A stretch of DNA of 6,340 nucleotides from Balneolaceae bacterium (GTDB lineage: Bacteria; Bacteroidota; Rhodothermia; Balneolales; Balneolaceae). The notes under the pieces are model-generated. The model ran no database searches. It saw nothing but the letters and a program-made list of their open reading frames with translations, and was not told the origin of the DNA. The DNA is taken from the NCBI GenBank assembly GCA_003555185.1, contig PWFZ01000422.1, positions 1 to 6,340 on the forward strand, read 5' to 3'. A program made the position numbers and the translations under genes. Shown one piece after another: positions 6,331 to 6,340 of the stretch (its first letter is position 1; every line of letters starts with the position of its first letter).

Positions 6331-6340
6331 AATTTTATCT

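Overview
The window looks like ordinary chromosome from a SD-poor, roughly 43-50% GC bacterium of the Bacteroidota/Balneolota/Rhodothermota group. This rests on four things: a BspA/DUF285-type surface protein with the characteristic W-x-PC ending, a lipoprotein penicillin-acylase-family enzyme, a tandem UspA protein, and starts that mostly lack a Shine-Dalgarno. No rRNA, tRNA or phylogenetic marker is present, so the assignment is inference and the genus is not claimed.

Layout: the left quarter (1-1614, + strand) is the 3' part of a large secreted or surface protein. Its N-terminus lies outside the window. In order it shows three InlB-type B-repeats (the first cut by the window edge), a short cysteine-containing junction domain, ten 25-residue DUF285/BspA repeats and a short C-terminal cap. 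Repeat 4 carries an in-frame, very AT-rich 42-nt insertion, the most unusual feature of the window. Two adjacent hairpins with U-tracts (1643-1714) terminate this gene and separate it from the convergent block on the other strand.

The rest (1739-6330, - strand) holds four co-directional genes. In transcription order they are a 766-aa lipoprotein Ntn-hydrolase of the penicillin/AHL acylase family, a 117-aa uncharacterised acidic-tailed protein, a 306-aa double-UspA stress protein, and a 283-aa HTD2-like/FAS1-like MaoC-type hydratase. The last two are 6 bp apart and surely co-transcribed. The gaps of 58 and 100 bp between the others show no convincing terminator, so one transcription unit is possible, although weak promoter-like sequences occur in both gaps.

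No shared pathway is evident. The acylase acts outside the cytoplasm on an amide substrate, the UspA protein and hydratase are cytoplasmic, and the usual partners of a mesaconyl/itaconyl-CoA hydratase (CoA-transferase, citramalyl-CoA lyase) are absent. I found no mobile element, CRISPR array, RNA gene or clear defence or biosynthetic system. The points worth a second look are local: the insertion in repeat 4, the cysteine bracketing of the repeat array, the composition step between B-repeats, and the uncharacterised 117-aa gene.
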